A stretch of 64,000 bases of DNA from Desulfobacteraceae bacterium (GCA_003599575.1 QZKV01000156.1:1-64000); one strand, 5' to 3'. Shown: positions 17,623-27,361, counted from the stretch's first letter. Notes: a model not told the origin generated them from the sequence alone. Numbers and translations are program-made.

Positions 17623-19062
17623 TTGAAGATCCCATCTGTCCACGCCTTGCACTCCATTTTCAATCCACGCGCTTTTGCCGTGATCGGCGCTTCGGATACA
17701 CCCGGAAAATGGGGCCATCGGATGATCGATCGGCCCCTGAAGACCGGATTTCAGGGTGCCATTTACCCGATCAATCCGGCCAAAAAAGAGATCCTGGGGC
17801 TGACCGCTTATCCCACAATTTCCGCTGTACCGGCGGAGATCGATATGGCCGTTTTGACGACCCCGGCCGCCTCCGTCCCGGCGCTGCTGCAGGAGTGCAT
17901 CCATAAAGGCGTCAAAGGCGCCGTGGTGATCTCGGCCGGGTTTGCCGAAACCGGTGAAGCCGGGCGGAAACTCGAACAAGAGATCGTGGCCGTGGCCCGC
18001 GCCGGCGGTATCCGTCTGGTGGGACCCAACTGCATGGGCATTTTCAGCGCATCCGCCCATCTAAGCCTCTGCTTTCCGATCGCCCCCAAGGCCGGTTCCA
18101 TCGCATTTGTCTCTCAAAGCGGTACATTTGGCGTTTCGATTGCCCAGGTGGCCGCCGCCCAGGGCTATGGCCTGAGCAAATTCGTCAGTATCGGCAATCA
18201 AGCCGATCTCGGTGTGGCGGACTATCTGGAATACCTCGCCGAGGATGCGCAAACCAACGTGATTGCCCTGTACGTCGAAGGGTTCAAGGATGGGGAGCGT
18301 TTCTTCGATGTCGCCCGCCGGGTCATCAAGAAAAAACCCATCATCGTTTACAAGGCCGGCCGTTCTGAGGCCGCCGAACGCGCCGCCCTGTCGCATACCG
18401 CTTCGGTGGCCGGCAGCGCCGTTGTGTTCGACAATATTTGCAAGCAAATCGGCGTGCTGCAGGTTCACGAATCCTTTCACCTGTTCGAAATGGCCCAGGC
18501 CCTGGCCGGACTGCCCGTCCCCCAAGGAAACCGCGTGGCCATACTGGGCAGCGGCGGCCAGGGGGTCGTGGGCACGGATGCCTGCGTCGCGCTGGGCATC
18601 GATCTGCCGCAATTGGACGCCGGGACCGCCGCCGCCATCACCGCCTTGCTGCCGCCGCATGCCCCTAAACCGAGAAATCCGGTCGATTTTGCGGGGGCCA
18701 CGCGGACGGCCATGCAGGAGGCGGAAATCATCGAGCAATTCCTCAAGCTGGACTACATTGACGGCGTGATCAGCAATGTGCCGGTCAGTCCCCAACTGTG
18801 GGATCACCATCTGGTGATCGACCGCCAGGCCAAAACGCACGCGCCGCATGTCCAGGTGGCCATCCAAGGCGGCGAGCGGTATGCAGCGCTGCCCAGAAAA
18901 TACGGCAAGCCCATCATATGCCTGCGCTTTGCCAATCTGGAGCATGACACCATGGAAGAGATCCTCGGCGAAGGGGGCATCCCGATCTACAGCTCCCCTG
19001 AACAATGCGCCCGTGCAATGCATGCGCTGGTGCATTACGGGAGGGTGCGCAGAAGGAATTAA
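17623..19062 (+). CDS. Acyl-CoA synthetase (ADP/NDP-forming), alpha subunit type
   Basis: A 479-aa CoA-binding/ligase protein resembling the alpha subunit of ADP-forming acetyl-CoA synthetase. The N-terminal CoA-binding Rossmann domain begins FNPRAFAVIGASDTPGKWG; the catalytic phospho-histidine lies in AALSHTASVAG. A TTG at 17623 with a strong GGAAGGAG ribosome site is the best start; another in-frame TTG at 17584 has none. There is no ATP-grasp beta gene next to it; the nearest is at 24504. It could share that beta subunit or convert an unusual acyl-CoA. Followed by an SDR gene. Confidence 0.85.
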   Translation: MKIPSVHALHSIFNPRAFAVIGASDTPGKWGHRMIDRPLKTGFQGAIYPINPAKKEILGLTAYPTISAVPAEIDMAVLTTPAASVPALLQECIHKGVKGAVVISAGFAETGEAGRKLEQEIVAVARAGGIRLVGPNCMGIFSASAHLSLCFPIAPKAGSIAFVSQSGTFGVSIAQVAAAQGYGLSKFVSIGNQADLGVADYLEYLAEDAQTNVIALYVEGFKDGERFFDVARRVIKKKPIIVYKAGRSEAAERAALSHTASVAGSAVVFDNICKQIGVLQVHESFHLFEMAQALAGLPVPQGNRVAILGSGGQGVVGTDACVALGIDLPQLDAGTAAAITALLPPHAPKPRNPVDFAGATRTAMQEAEIIEQFLKLDYIDGVISNVPVSPQLWDHHLVIDRQAKTHAPHVQVAIQGGERYAALPRKYGKPIICLRFANLEHDTMEEILGEGGIPIYSSPEQCARAMHALVHYGRVRRRN

Positions 19063-19127
19063 TGCCGTGCAAGTACGGTCAAAGTCCATATCGGAATCGA
19101 AAACGGTAGCAAAGGAAAGGAATCACC

Positions 19128-19928
19128 ATGAGCGGACGTTTGGAAGGTAAAGTTGCGGTAATCACGGGTGGCACGAGCGGTATCGGGGCGGCCACGGCCG
19201 AAGTATTTGCCGGAGAAGGAGCCAAGGTCGTCATTGCCGGCCGGTCGGAAGAAAAGGGCGCCAGGCTTGCGCAGAAACTGGGACAAAATGTGATCTACCA
19301 GCGCGCCGATGTCACCAGGGAAGAAGATATCAAGGCCTTGATCGATTTTACCACGCAGCGCTTCGGGCGCATCGATTGCCTGTTCAACAATGCCGGCGGG
19401 CCCGATCGCGGCAATTTGGAAACGGTGACCACGGATGATTTTGTCTACAGCATGAAATTGCTGCTGGGCAGCGTGGTCTTCGGCATCAAGTACGCGGCAG
19501 CGGTGATGAAACCCCAGGGCTACGGCTGCATCATCAACAATTCCAGCATCGCGGCCCATCGCAGCGGCCAGGGCGGTTATCTCTACAGCGCTGCCAAAGC
19601 CGGGGTGGTCCATATCACCAGGCTGGCCGGAGTTCAGTTAGGCCCGTACGGCATCCGCGTCAATTCAATTGCGCCGGGCGCCATCGCCACCCCCATTTTT
19701 TGGGGCGGCTCCCAAATCGCCAACACCCTGGACGACGAAGCCAACCAGCGCAAGATGGAAAAGCTCAAGCGCAATTTGGCCAATGCCACGCCCCTGCCCA
19801 GATCCGGCTTGGATAAAGACATCGCTCATGCCGCGCTCTTCCTGGCCAGCGATGAGGGCGGTTTCGTCAACTGCCACGATCTGGTCGTGGACGGCGGGCG
19901 CACGTCGCTGTTTCATGAGAAGAAGTAA
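19128..19928 (+). CDS. SDR-family oxidoreductase
   Basis: A 266-aa short-chain dehydrogenase with the nucleotide-binding TGGTSGIG (13-20), NNAG (87-90), the catalytic S140 and Y153-x3-K157, and a C-terminal GGFVNCHDLVVDGG. Probably uses NAD(P)H on a hydroxy/keto compound. The insert around NTLDDEANQRKMEKLKRN before the C-terminus is typical of several catabolic SDRs. It has an AAAGGA ribosome site and lies 65 nt after the acyl-CoA synthetase alpha gene, suggesting a shared acyl or hydroxyacyl pathway. Confidence 0.9.
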   Translation: MSGRLEGKVAVITGGTSGIGAATAEVFAGEGAKVVIAGRSEEKGARLAQKLGQNVIYQRADVTREEDIKALIDFTTQRFGRIDCLFNNAGGPDRGNLETVTTDDFVYSMKLLLGSVVFGIKYAAAVMKPQGYGCIINNSSIAAHRSGQGGYLYSAAKAGVVHITRLAGVQLGPYGIRVNSIAPGAIATPIFWGGSQIANTLDDEANQRKMEKLKRNLANATPLPRSGLDKDIAHAALFLASDEGGFVNCHDLVVDGGRTSLFHEKK

Positions 19929-19990
19929 TCCGGCGCCGGATTGAAGCTGCCCGTACAGTCGACGATCACCTCCGAACACAAGCAGGAACA

Positions 19991-21358
19991 ATGGCCCACC
20001 AACCCAACCAGTTGACCGGCGAGATATTGCATGGGCCGGTCCTGCCTCTGTTGCTTCGCCTGGCGAGTCCGAATGTTCTGGCCTTTCTTATTCAGTCCTC
20101 GGTAAGCATTGCGGAAATCTGGTATGTGGGCAGACTTGGAACGTACTCCCTGGCCGGATTGGCCCTGGTCTTTCCGTTATTCATGTTGATGCATATGATG
20201 TCGGCCGGATCGCTGGGCGGGGCGGTAGCGTCGGCGGTGGCGCGCGCGATCGGCCGGGGCGCCATCGCGCGCGGCCAGGCGATCATATGGCACGCGCTTG
20301 TATTGGCCCTTCTCGGGGCCGCAATGTTCAGCACGGCATACTTCGGGTTCGGCGATGCCGTCCTCCGGGCGCTCGGCGGCCGGGCCGGTGTGCTGGTTGA
20401 GGCCAAATCCTATGCCGGGGTGATCTTTACAGGCTGCGCACTGTTTTGGATCGCCAATATACTTGCCAGTGTCTATCGCGGCATGGGAGCGATGAAATAC
20501 CCTGCTGCGCTGATGGTGCTGGGTGTCATCATCCAGATCCCCCTGTCCGGGGCTCTGATTCTGGGTTGGGGGCCATTTCCGCAGATCGGCATCATGGGCG
20601 CCGCGGTATCCGCGGTCTCCTCGGCCCTGATCGGATCGACGCTGCTCTTGATCCCGCTCATTTTCGGCAACCCGCTGGTCAAGCTGCGTGTTGGTTCGTT
20701 CCGGCTGGAGCTGGCCATCTTCAAGGAAATACTCAGGGTCGGATTGCTGGCCTCGGTTTCGCCCATTCTCAGCGTGTTTTCGATTTTGTGCATTACCGGT
20801 CTGGTTGGCCGGTTCGGTCCGGCCGCGCTGGCGGGGTACGGCATTGGAACGCGGCTGGAGTTTCTGCTGATTCCCCTGATATTCGGCATCGGCGCTGCTT
20901 TAACCTCAATGGTGGGCGTGAATATGGGGGCCGGAAAGTTGGCGCGGGCCGTGCGGATCGGCTGGACAGGGGCGGCCACGGCGGGCTTGCTCTCCGGGGT
21001 CGTGGGGGCGGCGGTGGCCGTGCACCCTGCCTTGTGGGTCGGTTTGTATACCCATGATCCAGCCACCTTTGAAGTAGGGGCCGCTTATCTGAGAATCGTG
21101 GGCAGCGTCTATGCTTTTCAAGGCATCGGCCTGGCCCTTTTCTTCGCATACCAGGGAACCGGCACGGTCTTCTGGCCTGTCATTGCGACCATCGTAAGAG
21201 TCTTCGTCGCGGTCGGAGGCGCGGCAGTGGCTGTGCTGGTTCTGGGGTGGGGGATCACCGGCCTGCTCTTCATGACCGCCCTCGGCATGCTGTTGTACGG
21301 GGTTATTACCGCGCTCTCCGTGCGACTGGGCGCCTGGGGCCGAGGGTTGACTTCCTGA
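19991..21358 (+). CDS. MATE-family efflux transporter
   Basis: A 455-aa membrane protein with about 12 hydrophobic segments and the two-fold internal repeat of the MATE (NorM/DinF) family. N-terminal markers are VLPLLLRLASPNVLAFLIQS, VGRLGTYSLAGLAL and SAGSLGGAVASAVARAIG; the second half repeats the pattern (AGYGIGTRLEFLLIPL, GVNMGAGKLARAV). Substrate unknown; drug or metabolite/cation antiport is the usual role. It starts 62 nt after the SDR gene on the same strand. Confidence 0.92.
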   Translation: MAHQPNQLTGEILHGPVLPLLLRLASPNVLAFLIQSSVSIAEIWYVGRLGTYSLAGLALVFPLFMLMHMMSAGSLGGAVASAVARAIGRGAIARGQAIIWHALVLALLGAAMFSTAYFGFGDAVLRALGGRAGVLVEAKSYAGVIFTGCALFWIANILASVYRGMGAMKYPAALMVLGVIIQIPLSGALILGWGPFPQIGIMGAAVSAVSSALIGSTLLLIPLIFGNPLVKLRVGSFRLELAIFKEILRVGLLASVSPILSVFSILCITGLVGRFGPAALAGYGIGTRLEFLLIPLIFGIGAALTSMVGVNMGAGKLARAVRIGWTGAATAGLLSGVVGAAVAVHPALWVGLYTHDPATFEVGAAYLRIVGSVYAFQGIGLALFFAYQGTGTVFWPVIATIVRVFVAVGGAAVAVLVLGWGITGLLFMTALGMLLYGVITALSVRLGAWGRGLTS

Positions 21359-21451
21359 AGGATAGTGACGAATACTTTGTTCCCGCCCTGCGCCGCAGGT
21401 GCTGTGTGGTAAAAATGATTTGCAGAGAAATTCTACGCAGAAAGAAAGCCA

Positions 21452-22066
21452 ATGGTTCCCGATAGAAAACCGCGTTGCCCATGGCCGAGCGAAGATGCAG
21501 TGATGCTGCGCTATCACGATGAGGAATGGGGCGTTCCGGTGCACGATGATGTGAAATGGCTGGAATACCTCATCCTGGATCTCTTTCAAGCCGGCTTGTC
21601 ATGGAAGACCATCCTGCACAAGCGCGAGGGGTTCAGAAAAGTCTTCCACCATTTCGATCCCCAGCGTGTCGCGCGCATGTCCGAAAAGGAGATTGCGGCC
21701 GCTTGCGGCAATCCCGCGATCATTCGCAACCGCATGAAAATACAGGCCGCGGTTCGCAATGCCGGCCTGTTGCTGGATGTGGCCGGACGGCATGGCTCAT
21801 TCAGCGACTTCATCTGGTCGTTTACCGACGGCAGGACCATCCGCAACGCCTGGACCTCCATAGGTGATATTCCGGGCCGCACCGCTTTGTCCGATGAGCT
21901 CAGCGCGGCTCTCAAGCAAGCCGGGTTTTCGTTTGTGGGCAGCACCATATGTTACGCCATCATGCAATCGGGCGGTATGGTCAACGATCATCTGGTGAGC
22001 TGTTTCCGCTACGGCGAGCTGATCGCAGATGATTCCGGATCGCCTGGGCACCCTGCGTTGTCGTAA
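21452..22066 (+). CDS. tag: DNA-3-methyladenine glycosylase I
   Basis: A 204-aa Tag glycosylase that removes 3-methyladenine from alkylated DNA. The N-terminal pattern RCPWPSEDAVMLRYHDEEWGVP and the LDLFQAGLSWKTILHKREGFRKVF helix region are diagnostic. The C-terminal MVNDHLVSCFR supplies the second half of the zinc-binding set (H and C), together with the N-terminal C9. Located between two transporter genes; no operon partner in repair is seen. A second, unrelated 3-methyladenine glycosylase of the MPG type is encoded at 34197. Confidence 0.94.
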   Translation: MVPDRKPRCPWPSEDAVMLRYHDEEWGVPVHDDVKWLEYLILDLFQAGLSWKTILHKREGFRKVFHHFDPQRVARMSEKEIAAACGNPAIIRNRMKIQAAVRNAGLLLDVAGRHGSFSDFIWSFTDGRTIRNAWTSIGDIPGRTALSDELSAALKQAGFSFVGSTICYAIMQSGGMVNDHLVSCFRYGELIADDSGSPGHPALS

Positions 22067-22122
22067 GCAGCAGTTCACCTTAATTCAATTGACGAAGTGG
22101 ATAATGGCTAATGGAGTTTTCG

Positions 22123-22563
22123 ATGCCGTCCAATGGTTATGTTTTCGGCTCCCTGCTGGTCGGGGGCCTGCTTTCGATTTACCTGCCCATGAACAGCCTG
22201 GTTTCCAGGTACCTGGGCTCGGCCATAACGGCCAATATCACCTTCTTTTTCATGGCCCTGGTCACTTCCGTGCTTCTCTTTGGCCTGTGGGGGGAGTACG
22301 CAACGCTTTCCAGACTCGGTTCGGTTCCGCGTTACTTGTATCTTACCGGGTTTGTCAGCGCGTTCATTGTCCTGGCCACAACGTTTCTGATCCCCAAAAT
22401 CGGCGTCCGTAAATTTTTCATACTGACCATCAGCGGGCAGATCCTCACGGCGATGATCGTCAGTCACTTCGGACTGCTGCAAACTCCCCAGGACCCGATT
22501 GCCCTGAAAAAGATCATCGGCGCGCTGCTGGTTATCGGGGGGGCGGTGATCTCGACCCTTTAA
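22123..22563 (+). CDS. DMT-family transporter (DUF606/YdcZ type)
   Basis: A 146-aa protein with about five membrane helices and the family pattern GGLLSIYLPMNSLVSRYLGS near the N-terminus and KKIIGALLVIGGAVIS at the C-terminus, as in YdcZ-type half-size drug/metabolite transporters. The ATG at 22123 has an ATGGAG ribosome site; an in-frame ATG at 22111 would add four residues. Half-size DMT proteins dimerise. Substrate unknown. Confidence 0.85.
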   Translation: MPSNGYVFGSLLVGGLLSIYLPMNSLVSRYLGSAITANITFFFMALVTSVLLFGLWGEYATLSRLGSVPRYLYLTGFVSAFIVLATTFLIPKIGVRKFFILTISGQILTAMIVSHFGLLQTPQDPIALKKIIGALLVIGGAVISTL

Positions 22564-23034
22564 ATGCGCTGCGACTCCGTCAGCGCCCCCGTGCGGCCCA
22601 AGCGCCTTGGGGCGGCCGGCACCGACGCCCTGCGGAATCGCAGGCCAAACCCCGGAAGCACAGGAATGGCAGAACCCTGTTCATCATTGCCGAAAAGGAG
22701 GAGGTCTGTTAACACTACCTGCCCTGGCTGGCCGGAAACCCAAACACGAATTCCGAAAACTCGAACGACGACGATCCGATGATCAAAACGCCACCGCAAT
22801 TCTCAGTGAACCGGGTGAAATATCCTTTCTTTGGGCAACTGCCCGTCTTCGTTTCCGAACACCATTTCCCGGCCGATGAACGCGGGCCGGGGGGGGCGCC
22901 GGCCGAATCGCCAGCCCACCCGTTGGCAATCTTTCAGCAATGGGTCTTTCAGGGCGGGCCATCCGGTTGGCGTATGGGGGTGTTGCGGTTTTTATGCAAG
23001 CGGGCGCTTAAGATTCTGCAGGAGGCATTGGCCT
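22564..23034. other. Gene-free stretch with one GC-rich hairpin
   Basis: No coding signal that I can support. CCCAAG-CGC-CTTGGG (22597-22611) can form a short hairpin soon after the DMT transporter stop, but no T-run follows, so termination is uncertain. Open frames crossing this stretch into the synthetase gene look non-coding and lack ribosome sites. Confidence 0.5.
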
Positions 23035-24507
23035 ATGGTGGAAGTGTGGAAGCAGACGGCGGGAACCGACTATGAGCGCATCTTTAATCCGAAAAAAATC
23101 GCCATCGTGGGTGTTTCCCAGGAAGGTATCGGGTTCGGCGCAGGCATCTTCAATTCCCTGCGACTGATCGGCTTTGAGGGGCAGATCTTTCTCGTGAACC
23201 CAAAGGGCGGCAGCTTGAACGGCGAGACCATCCATCGAAGTGTCGAGGCGATACCGGGCGACATCGATTTTGCCATCATTGCCGTGGTCGCCCGTGCCGT
23301 ACCGGAAGTGCTCGACGCGTGCCGAAGAAAAGGCGCGGCCGGTGCGGAGATCTTCTCCTCCGGCTTCAAGGAGCTGGGCACCGAGGAAGGCCTGGCCCTG
23401 GAACGGGAGATCGTCGCGGCGGCGGCCAAAGGCATTCGCGTCATCGGACCGAACTGCTTTGGCATTTACTGCCCCAAAAGCGGCCTGACCGTTCTGCCGG
23501 GTCCCGATCTTTCGCGGGAAACCGGGCCGGTGGCCTTTTCGTCCCAAAGCGGCGGCATGGCCGTGGACTTCGCCAATGCCGGCAAGTCGGTCGGCCTGAA
23601 ATTCAGCAAGGTGGTCAGTTTCGGCAACGGGGCCGATCTGCGCGAAGCCGAACTGCTCGAGTACTTTCGGGACGACCCCGAAACCGGCATCATTGCCATG
23701 TACATCGAGGGCATTCAGGACGGCGACCGTTTTTTCGCGGCTCTCAAGCGCACCTCCGCCAAAAAGCCCGTGATCGTAAACAAGGGCGGGCTGTCGGCGG
23801 CCGGCAGCCGGGCCGTGCGCAGCCACACCGCCTCCATGGGCGGCCGCCGCGAGATCTGGCACTCCATCCTCAGGCAGGCCAATGCCGTCCAGGTCGGCGA
23901 TATGTCTGAAATGGTTCAGGCCTGCCTGGCCTTCACCCTGCTGCCCGCGCGCTCTTTTCGCAACGTCACCGTCGTCGGCGGCGGCGGGGCGCTGGGCGTG
24001 GCGGCCGCCGATCTGGCCGAAATCCACGGCGTGCAGATCCCTGCCTTTGCCGACAGCCTGGCCCGGCGTATCGACGACCTGCTCCCCAGGCCCGGATCGA
24101 GCCCCGGAAATCCCGTCGATGTGGCCAATCCGTTCGTGCCGCCCAAAACCCTCAAAGAGATCCTGCGCCTGGCTGCCACGGACGAACGTATCGATCTGCA
24201 GATTTTTACATCCCTGATCCATCACTACAAAAACATGGCAAAAATGCTGGGCAAACCGATCAAGGAGGTGACCCCCTACCGCGAACTGGCCGACGTCTTT
24301 CGGGAGGTGATGGCCGATACCGGCAAACCCATTGTCGTTATCCTGTCCAACCCCAAAAGCGGCCTGGACCACCTTGACGTGGTCGAGATGTTTGCAGATG
24401 CACGCCACGCTTTCATCGAACGTGGAATTCCGGTATTTGGAAGCCTGAAAGAAGGATTGAGAGCCCTCGAGCATGTCAACATTTACTACGAAAGGAAGCG
24501 ATCATGA
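23035..24507 (+). CDS. Acyl-CoA synthetase (ADP/NDP-forming) alpha subunit
   Basis: A 490-aa alpha subunit of an ADP-forming acyl-CoA synthetase (acyl-CoA + ADP + Pi to acid + ATP + CoA, or the reverse). The CoA-binding domain starts FNPKKIAIVGVSQEGIGFGAG; the catalytic histidine is in VRSHTASMGG. The start at 23035 is supported by an AGGAGG ribosome site; a longer open frame upstream is not coding-like. Its stop overlaps the beta-subunit ATG (ATGA), so the pair makes a heteromeric enzyme for substrate-level phosphorylation or acid activation. Confidence 0.92.
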   Translation: MVEVWKQTAGTDYERIFNPKKIAIVGVSQEGIGFGAGIFNSLRLIGFEGQIFLVNPKGGSLNGETIHRSVEAIPGDIDFAIIAVVARAVPEVLDACRRKGAAGAEIFSSGFKELGTEEGLALEREIVAAAAKGIRVIGPNCFGIYCPKSGLTVLPGPDLSRETGPVAFSSQSGGMAVDFANAGKSVGLKFSKVVSFGNGADLREAELLEYFRDDPETGIIAMYIEGIQDGDRFFAALKRTSAKKPVIVNKGGLSAAGSRAVRSHTASMGGRREIWHSILRQANAVQVGDMSEMVQACLAFTLLPARSFRNVTVVGGGGALGVAAADLAEIHGVQIPAFADSLARRIDDLLPRPGSSPGNPVDVANPFVPPKTLKEILRLAATDERIDLQIFTSLIHHYKNMAKMLGKPIKEVTPYRELADVFREVMADTGKPIVVILSNPKSGLDHLDVVEMFADARHAFIERGIPVFGSLKEGLRALEHVNIYYERKRS

Positions 24508-25199
24508 ACAAAACCGATGCCGTCCAAATCATCCGCGCGGCGCTGCAGCAAGGACGCAAGACCCTGTCCGAATACGAAGCCAAGCAAGTGCTGGCCGCCT
24601 ACGGCATACCGGTCACCCGCGAGATTCTGGTGACGGAGCGCAGCGCGCTGTCCGCAAGCTTGGATGAAATCGGGTTCCCGCTGGTGATGAAAGGCTGCTC
24701 GGCCGAAGTCGCCCACAAGACCGAAAAGAATCTGGTGCGGGTGGATATCCGCAACGAGCAGGAAGCCCTTTTGGCCTTCGATGAAATCACCGCCGCCATG
24801 AACGGCAGCGGCGGCGCCGTGCTGGTGCAGGAGATGGTCGGCGGGCGCAGGGAGCTGGTCATGGGACTGACCCGCGACCCGCAGTTCGGCCCGTGCGTCA
24901 TGTTCGGGCTGGGCGGTATCTTCACCGAAATTCTAAAGGATATCTCCTTCCGCAAAGCGCCTCTGGAAAAGCGTGATGCGCTGGAGATGATGCAGGACAT
25001 TAAAGGCCGTGCCATCCTGCAGGCCGTACGGGGAATGCCTGCCGCCGATACCGACGAGCTGGCGGATATGCTGATGCGCATCGGCACGATCGGATTGGAT
25101 ATGCAAGAGGTCGCCGAAATCGATCTTAATCCGGTGATCCTTTCCGGATCGAAGCCCATCGCGGTGGACGCGTTGATCGTGCTGCAGGCCGGCCAATGA
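24504..25199 (+). CDS. Acyl-CoA synthetase (ADP-forming) beta subunit, ATP-grasp
   Basis: A 231-aa ATP-grasp (ATP-grasp_5) subunit that binds nucleotide and exchanges phosphate with the alpha-subunit histidine. Visible: TLSEYEAKQVLAAYGIPVTRE, FPLVMKGCSAEVAHKTEKN, LVQEMVGGRRELVMGL and the C-terminal EIDLNPVIL metal-binding segment. Length is normal for a stand-alone beta subunit. Coupled to the alpha gene by a 4-nt overlap. It may also serve the orphan alpha subunit encoded at 17623. Confidence 0.93.
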   Translation: MNKTDAVQIIRAALQQGRKTLSEYEAKQVLAAYGIPVTREILVTERSALSASLDEIGFPLVMKGCSAEVAHKTEKNLVRVDIRNEQEALLAFDEITAAMNGSGGAVLVQEMVGGRRELVMGLTRDPQFGPCVMFGLGGIFTEILKDISFRKAPLEKRDALEMMQDIKGRAILQAVRGMPAADTDELADMLMRIGTIGLDMQEVAEIDLNPVILSGSKPIAVDALIVLQAGQ

Positions 25200-25320
25200 A
25201 GGGTGGCTGTTCGTACCTGCTAGTGCAGCGGTATGCGGCTCGCCGCCAATGAACGCCGCGTCCGAAAAAACGAGTCATGCGTGCGGGTACCGGTGATTCA
25301 TCTGGTTTCCGAAAATCGGA

Positions 25321-27090
25321 TCAGGCCGCCATATCCACCGGCATTCTCAATCCTTGGGCCTGCTTTCGGACCACCCGGGCATAATAGCTGTCCTTGCGGA
25401 TCAGTTCGGCATGGGTGCCCTGTTCCATGATGCGGCCCTCTTTGATGACCAGGATGCGGTCGGCCGCGGCGATGGTTTGCAGGCGGTGGGCGATGACGAA
25501 GGTGGTCCGGCCGGCCTTGAGGGTCCGCAAGGCTTGCTGCACCAGCAGCTCCGATTCGGCATCCAGGGAGGAAGTGGCTTCGTCCAGGACCAAAATGGGG
25601 GCGTTTTTAAGCAAGGCGCGGGCGATGGAGATGCGCTGGCGCTGCCCGACCGACAGGCATTTGCCGCCTTCTCCCGCCATGGTGTCATAGCCCTGGGTCA
25701 GATTCTGGATGAAGTCATGGGCGTTGGCGGCCTTGGCGGCGGCGATGATTTCCTGCATGGAGGCCTCCGGACGGCCGTAGGCGATATTGTTGCGCAGGCT
25801 GTCATTGAACAACATGGTGTCTTGCAAAACGAAGGCGATCTGGTGGCAGAGCGACTCCCGTTGGATCTTGCGCACGTCCGTTCCATCGATATAGACGGCC
25901 CCCGAGCTCGGATCGTCGAAGCGCTGCAGCAGCGAAAGCAGTGTGCTTTTGCCGGCTCCGCTTGGCCCCACCAAGGCGATCGTCTCTCCGGCAGCCACCT
26001 CGAGCGTGATGTCGTGAAGCACCGGTGTGTCGTTTTTGTAACCGAATGCGACATTTTCGAACCGCACTTGGCCCCGCACGCTGCTCAGCGCAATCGCATC
26101 GGGGGCATCTTTGAGAGGGTTGGCCGCATCCAGAAATTCGAAGATGGCGCTCAGGTACACCGATGCCCGGCGGAACATCTGGTACGACCCGGTCAGTCCC
26201 TGCATCGGGCCGAACAGGCCGCCGATATAACCCAGAAAAGCCACCACCGTGCCCACGGTGGCCTGTCCCTTGATAACCAGGTACCCGCCGTAAGCGGCAA
26301 TGGCCACGCGCCCGCAATTGACGATCAGGCTGTTCACCGCCTCAACCGAGGTATCCCGCACAACACCGCGCATGACGATCCGGTTGGTGTCGTATACGCC
26401 GTGCATGAACTGGCGGCGCTCGGCTTTCTCGCGGGTAAAGCTTTTGACGGTGGCGATACCGGCCAGGACTTCATGGAAATGGCCGAAAATGCGTGTCCAG
26501 CGGTTCATGATGATGTTTTCGCGGACCGTTTGTTCTTTGGCCGCCCATACCCCGATCAACGTGGGCAACGGGCAAAAACCCAGAGCCAGCAGGAAAAGAC
26601 GCCAGTCGAGCATGACCATGGCGCCCAGCGACAGGACCAGGTAGATCAAGTTGGGCAGCACCCGGCTGGTAAACTCCCCGAAGGCATCCATGTAGCCGCC
26701 GATGCCCCGGTTCATTTTGGTAATGATGCCGCCAACGCTGCGGTTTCTGAAAAAAGACAGCGGCAGGGAACACAGACAATCCACCACGGCGTGCTGGAGG
26801 TTGTTGTTCACGCCGATGCGCACCCGCCAGAACGTCCAGTTCAACAGACCGCCGATCAGACAGCGGGCCAGCACCAGAAACACCAAACCGGCCACGGCCA
26901 TCAGCAAGGTGTTCAATTCCCGGCCGAAGCCCAGGGCATCGAACAGGGATTTCATCAACAGCGGTTCGGCCGCGTTCATCGCCGCCATGAGAATGGTCAA
27001 TGCAAAAACGGCTAGAATACCTTTCCAGTATTGCGCCATGTAAGGAATCGTTTTTCGTGCGCGCGCAAGTGAGCTGTCAGCAGCAGCCAT
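25321..27090 (-). CDS. ABC exporter, fused permease/ATPase (MsbA-like)
   Basis: A 589-aa half-exporter: six membrane helices in the first ~330 residues, then an ABC ATPase. Walker A is GPSGAGKS, the signature reads LSVGQRQRIS (V in place of the second G of LSGGQ), Walker B is ILVLDEATSSLDAES and the H-loop is FVIAHRL. Closest in type to lipid A or multidrug exporters; no lipid A gene is adjacent. The ATG has a GGGAGG ribosome site. It is preceded by a sigma-54-type promoter (27145-27160), so expression may depend on RpoN. Confidence 0.92.
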   Translation of the reverse strand: MAAADSSLARARKTIPYMAQYWKGILAVFALTILMAAMNAAEPLLMKSLFDALGFGRELNTLLMAVAGLVFLVLARCLIGGLLNWTFWRVRIGVNNNLQHAVVDCLCSLPLSFFRNRSVGGIITKMNRGIGGYMDAFGEFTSRVLPNLIYLVLSLGAMVMLDWRLFLLALGFCPLPTLIGVWAAKEQTVRENIIMNRWTRIFGHFHEVLAGIATVKSFTREKAERRQFMHGVYDTNRIVMRGVVRDTSVEAVNSLIVNCGRVAIAAYGGYLVIKGQATVGTVVAFLGYIGGLFGPMQGLTGSYQMFRRASVYLSAIFEFLDAANPLKDAPDAIALSSVRGQVRFENVAFGYKNDTPVLHDITLEVAAGETIALVGPSGAGKSTLLSLLQRFDDPSSGAVYIDGTDVRKIQRESLCHQIAFVLQDTMLFNDSLRNNIAYGRPEASMQEIIAAAKAANAHDFIQNLTQGYDTMAGEGGKCLSVGQRQRISIARALLKNAPILVLDEATSSLDAESELLVQQALRTLKAGRTTFVIAHRLQTIAAADRILVIKEGRIMEQGTHAELIRKDSYYARVVRKQAQGLRMPVDMAA

Positions 27091-27144
27091 GAGAATTCGC
27101 CTCCCGGAGTCAGTACAGTTTCAATCCAAGACCGCACGTATAGG

Positions 27145-27160
27145 CAACGGTCGTGCCATG
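27145..27160 (-). promoter_or_regulatory. Sigma-54 promoter of the ABC exporter
   Basis: On the minus strand TGGCACGACCGTTGCC matches the -24/-12 consensus (TGGCACG, 4 nt, TTGC) with the required GG-N10-GC spacing. The predicted start near 27135 leaves a leader of about 45 nt. The site is intergenic and correctly oriented. Confidence 0.65.
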
Positions 27161-27361
27161 CCGTTGGCTTTCTGCTCAGCAACAGGCTAAGTAAGAAGCG
27201 CCGTTTGATGCGCCCTCACGGGCGTTGTGCAGGGACTTGAAAAATGCAGGATTGAATTCAGCACCTGGATGGCTGTAAATAGGGTAGGCGTGGTATGGCC
27301 CGGCGGCATCGATTTTGCCATACTTTTCGGTTCATATTTCATCCGCAAAGGAAAAACGACC

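Noticed and set aside
23008-24474. Minus-strand open frame over the synthetase alpha gene
   Set aside because: Antisense shadow without a ribosome site.
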